Positions 61,369-64,000 of a DNA stretch of 64,000 nt are shown piece after piece. Location: contig NZ_CP062983.1 of the NCBI RefSeq assembly GCF_015500095.1, positions 3,410,001 to 3,474,000 of the forward strand, written 5' to 3'. The DNA comes from Phototrophicus methaneseepsis (GTDB taxonomy: Bacteria; Chloroflexota; Anaerolineae; Aggregatilineales; Phototrophicaceae). The translations under genes and the position numbers were made by a program. Every line of letters begins with the position of its first letter. Within the stretch, counting starts at the first letter, position 1. Under the pieces are notes generated by a model. That model did no database searches and had not been told where the DNA came from. It was given only the letters and a program-made list of their open reading frames with translations.

Positions 61369-61461
61369 ATGGGCGTGGAAACTGACCTTAGTGACCTTAA
61401 GACGCTTCCGACTCTAAATACCCAAGATCACCCAATTTCTCTTGAGAGGAGACCTTTCTGA
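61369..61461 (+). CDS. Possible small ORF coupled to leuA (30 aa)
   Basis: ATG at 61369 (GTG at 61366 also possible) follows AAAGGGGG. It has five Leu codons in its first 25 and its TGA overlaps the leuA ATG (TGATG). A further 20-codon ORF (61323-61385) precedes it. These may couple leuA translation to upstream ribosomes; chance ORFs cannot be excluded. Confidence 0.35.
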   Translation: MGVETDLSDLKTLPTLNTQDHPISLERRPF

Positions 61462-63089
61462 TGGCTGTTAAACGGACTTATGATGAGAATACCGTCGTCA
61501 TTTTCGATACAACGCTGCGTGATGGTGAGCAGAGCCCCGGCGCAACGCTCAGCAGTGCTGAAAAGCTGGAAATCGCCCGGCAATTATCACGCCTGGGCGT
61601 TGATGTTATCGAAGCAGGCTTCCCGGCGGCATCACCCGACGATCTGAAGGCGGTGCAGCGCATCGCACAAGAAGTGGGCACGGAAGACGGCCCAACGATT
61701 GCGGGTTTGGCGCGCGCTGTGGAAGGTGACATCCGCACCGCCTGGGAAGGCGTCAAAGATGCTGCTCATCCACGTATCCATACCTTCCTGGGGACTTCGC
61801 CGTCGCATTTGCGCATGTTGCGCATCGATGAAGAAGAGGGCCTACAGCGTATCCGCAAGGCCGTTACTTTGGCTAAGAGCCTATGCGATGATGTCGAATT
61901 CAGCCCGATGGATGCAGGCCGTACGGATATGGAATTTCTCATCAAGGCGTGCGCCGTAGCTGTAGAATGTGGCGCGACGACGCTCAACATCCCCGATACC
62001 GTCGGCTATGTGACGCCCAAAGAATGGGCGGAGAAAATTGAGCAACTGATACAGGAAACCCCTGGCGCTGGCCCTGGCAGCGGTGTGATCTGGTCTGTGC
62101 ATTGCCACAATGACCTGGGCATGGCGACAGCTAACACGCTGGCCGCGGTGCAGTCTGGGGCCCGCCAGGTGGAAGTAACCATCAACGGTATTGGTGAGCG
62201 TGCTGGTAACACCAGCATGGAAGAAGTCGTCATGGCGTTACACACACGTAAAAGCGCCTATGATGTTCGCACCAATGTGGATACCACGCAATTTATGAAG
62301 ACCAGCCGCATGGTTAGCAACTATATGGGCATGCCTGTCCAGCCTAATAAGGCCATTGTTGGCGCGAATGCCTTTGCGCATGAATCTGGCATTCATCAGG
62401 ATGGCGTCTTGAAGGATGCTGAGACTTTTGAGATCATGACGCCGGAATCCGTTGGTTTGCATACGAGCCGCCTGGTGCTGGGTAAGCACAGTGGCCGCCA
62501 TGCACTGAAGGTTCGTCTGGCAGAGCTAGGTTACAATGTCGATGGCGATGCGCTCAACCAGGTATTCTCGCGTTTTAAGGTCCTGGCAGACGCAAAGAAG
62601 AATGTGACTGACGCAGACTTAGAAGCCTTGATGACCGATGAGTTCCACAAGCCGCAAGAATTCTATCGCCTGGATGATATTCAGGTTACCTGTGGCACTA
62701 TGGGCATGCCAACAGCGACCATCCGCCTATCGAATAATAAGGGCGAAACATTCATACAGGCTGGTGTGGGTACGGGCCCGGTCGATGCTTCTTATCGGGC
62801 GGTTGATCTGGTAGCTAAGGTGCCCAACACGCTCATTGAGTACAGCGTGCACAGTGTGACAGAGGGCATTGACGCGCTGGGCGAAGTGACCGTCCGCATT
62901 GGTGAGCCAAATGGCAATCGCACCTTTGGTGGTTATGGCGCGGATAGCGACGTCATTGTAGCCAGTGTTAAAGCCTATATGGCAGCACTCAACCGTATGA
63001 TTGCCTCTCTAGGGAATGAAAGCATTCAGCCAGAAGGCGATGCGGCAACCCTGGGCACGCACTCAGAAAAGACAGATGTTGCCGAATAA
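61461..63089 (+). CDS. leuA: 2-isopropylmalate synthase
   Basis: A 542-aa enzyme condensing acetyl-CoA with 2-oxoisovalerate, committing carbon to leucine. The signature [15 protein letters not shown] with metal-binding Asp, the [15 protein letters not shown] His motif and the [18 protein letters not shown] block are intact. Residues about 400-520 are the leucine-binding regulatory (LeuA dimer) domain, so feedback inhibition is expected. GAGAGGAG lies 10 nt upstream. Confidence 0.96.
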   Translation: MAVKRTYDENTVVIFDTTLRDGEQSPGATLSSAEKLEIARQLSRLGVDVIEAGFPAASPDDLKAVQRIAQEVGTEDGPTIAGLARAVEGDIRTAWEGVKDAAHPRIHTFLGTSPSHLRMLRIDEEEGLQRIRKAVTLAKSLCDDVEFSPMDAGRTDMEFLIKACAVAVECGATTLNIPDTVGYVTPKEWAEKIEQLIQETPGAGPGSGVIWSVHCHNDLGMATANTLAAVQSGARQVEVTINGIGERAGNTSMEEVVMALHTRKSAYDVRTNVDTTQFMKTSRMVSNYMGMPVQPNKAIVGANAFAHESGIHQDGVLKDAETFEIMTPESVGLHTSRLVLGKHSGRHALKVRLAELGYNVDGDALNQVFSRFKVLADAKKNVTDADLEALMTDEFHKPQEFYRLDDIQVTCGTMGMPTATIRLSNNKGETFIQAGVGTGPVDASYRAVDLVAKVPNTLIEYSVHSVTEGIDALGEVTVRIGEPNGNRTFGGYGADSDVIVASVKAYMAALNRMIASLGNESIQPEGDAATLGTHSEKTDVAE

Positions 63090-63096
63090 TGGCAGT

Positions 63097-63126
63097 ATGG
63101 CGCCAGTGAATGTTCATTGGCGCCAT
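63097..63126 (+). terminator. Hairpin between leuA and leuC, weak terminator
   Basis: ATGGCGCCA, 12-nt loop, TGGCGCCAT, followed only by TTCC. It may partially terminate or protect the leuA message. Confidence 0.5.
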
Positions 63127-63238
63127 TTCCTAACTTTGTTGGTTTTATTGTATTGGTCATGAAACGATAGTCAGAACATAGTGAGCATCAACGTCCCGTT
63201 GGTGTTGCAAGCATCTCGTTGTAAGAGGGGAAAAGGTA

Positions 63239-64000
63239 ATGTCTACCCAGAAAACGCCACAAACACTCTTTGAAAAAGTCTGGAATAACCATGTTGTACG
63301 GCCCCAGACGGATATGACACCAGCGGCACTCTATATTGATTTGCACCTCGTGCATGAAGTGACCTCACCGCAGGCGTTTACCATGCTGCGTCAGCGTGGC
63401 CTGAAGGTGCGTCGTCCAGACCAGACCTTTGGTACGATGGACCACAGCACGCCGACCACACCGCGCAATGCCTTCGGTATTATTCCTGTTTTGGATATGC
63501 AGGCATCTGCCCAGCTCGACCAATTTACAAAGAACTGCGAAGACTTCGGGATCCCGATGTACTCGCTGGGTACTGAGAATCAGGGTATTGTGCATGTTAT
63601 TGGCCCGGAACAGGGTTTGACGCAGCCCGGTATGACGATTGTCTGTGGCGATAGCCACACCAGCACACATGGGGCATTCGGCGCACTGGCGTTCGGCATT
63701 GGTACCAGTGAGGTCGGCCATGTCCTGGCGACCCAGACACTACTGCAATACAAGCCCAAGACGATGGCGATCCGCGTTGAAGGCAATTTGATCGATGGCG
63801 TTGTTGCTAAGGATATTATCCTGGCTGTCATTGCAAAGATCGGCGTTGGCGGCGGTACGGGCCATGTCTTCGAATATATGGGGCCGGCGATTCGTGGCTT
63901 GAGTATGGAAGGTCGTATGACCATCTGCAATATGAGCATCGAAGGTGGTGCTCGTGCAGGGATGGTCGCACCGGATGAAACCACTTTTGACTGGGTGAAT
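63239..64000 (+). CDS. leuC: 3-isopropylmalate dehydratase large subunit, N-terminal part (cut by window end)
   Basis: The reading frame is open from ATG at 63239 to the window edge, 254 codons. It starts [20 protein letters not shown]. The aconitase-family block [20 protein letters not shown], with [13 protein letters not shown], is diagnostic. The enzyme isomerises 2- to 3-isopropylmalate with a 4Fe-4S cluster; the cluster Cys residues beyond this region are off the window. AAAAGG precedes the start. It is the sixth gene of the ilv-leu cluster. Confidence 0.95.
   Translation, partial: MSTQKTPQTLFEKVWNNHVVRPQTDMTPAALYIDLHLVHEVTSPQAFTMLRQRGLKVRRPDQTFGTMDHSTPTTPRNAFGIIPVLDMQASAQLDQFTKNCEDFGIPMYSLGTENQGIVHVIGPEQGLTQPGMTIVCGDSHTSTHGAFGALAFGIGTSEVGHVLATQTLLQYKPKTMAIRVEGNLIDGVVAKDIILAVIAKIGVGGGTGHVFEYMGPAIRGLSMEGRMTICNMSIEGGARAGMVAPDETTFDWVN

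Noticed and set aside
1-64000. CRISPR arrays, prophage, rRNA genes, integrative elements
   Set aside because: No spaced direct-repeat array, phage structural gene, integrase or rRNA sequence was seen. The only tRNA recognised is tRNA-Thr.

Overview
The window looks like a chromosomal stretch of an uncultured or environmental Chloroflexota bacterium (Anaerolineae-like). This placement is inferred from the gene style: a BTAD-type activator with a STAND-like front half, LysM-glycosidase and LysM-lipoprotein genes, a winged-helix/zinc-ribbon membrane protein, SPFH/SHOCT proteins, GAF histidine kinases and a CpaE-like receiver fusion. No rRNA or marker tree could be run. Base composition looks close to even and coding density is high.

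Layout: 1-2858 ccmF start (cut by the window edge), a small unknown, a BTAD regulator and a membrane protein. 2925-8261 fadD-like ligase, a thioesterase and the hisHAFIE operon, preceded by a previously unannotated His-rich leader peptide and attenuator. 8312-8690 a decayed amino-acid permease. 8882-18293 SAM hydrolase, coiled-coil protein, dGTPase, Ser/Thr kinase, LysM glycosidase-like protein, small membrane and SPFH proteins. 18348-19058 and 44971-45681 are two apparently identical 711-bp IS200-like elements in opposite orientation. 19070-26464 GT39-like transferase, NERD-like protein, CARDB protein, yajC-secD-secF. 26492-37030 histidine kinases, sirtuin, CpaE-like protein, MutL, two LysM proteins, a nucleotidyltransferase-like protein. 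37123-40949 a T-box controlled methyltransferase-valS operon. 40991-44935 udk, tRNA-Thr, purH, NDH-2. 45731-48443 a carbamoyltransferase cluster. 48625-53202 LON-domain protein, rhodanese, GNAT-like protein, glycosyltransferase, unknown. 53305-56398 argG and argH behind an Arg-rich leader peptide. 56476-64000 ilvE-ilvB-ilvN-ilvC-leuA-leuC behind a Leu/Val/Ile leader peptide.

The most notable system is regulatory. Three amino-acid operons (his, arg, ilv-leu) each start with a short ORF packed with codons for the operon's own product, followed by an intrinsic terminator and a competing antiterminator pairing. A fourth locus (valS) has a T-box with a GUC specifier. The his and arg leader ORFs appear to be leaderless: a sigma70-type promoter with a 17-nt spacer ends exactly 7 nt before the ATG in both. 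None of these leader ORFs is long enough to be called by ordinary gene finders. Other points of interest are a MutL whose endonuclease motifs are eroded, a LysM glycosidase lacking the expected nucleophile Glu, and IS200-like copies sitting directly behind terminators.
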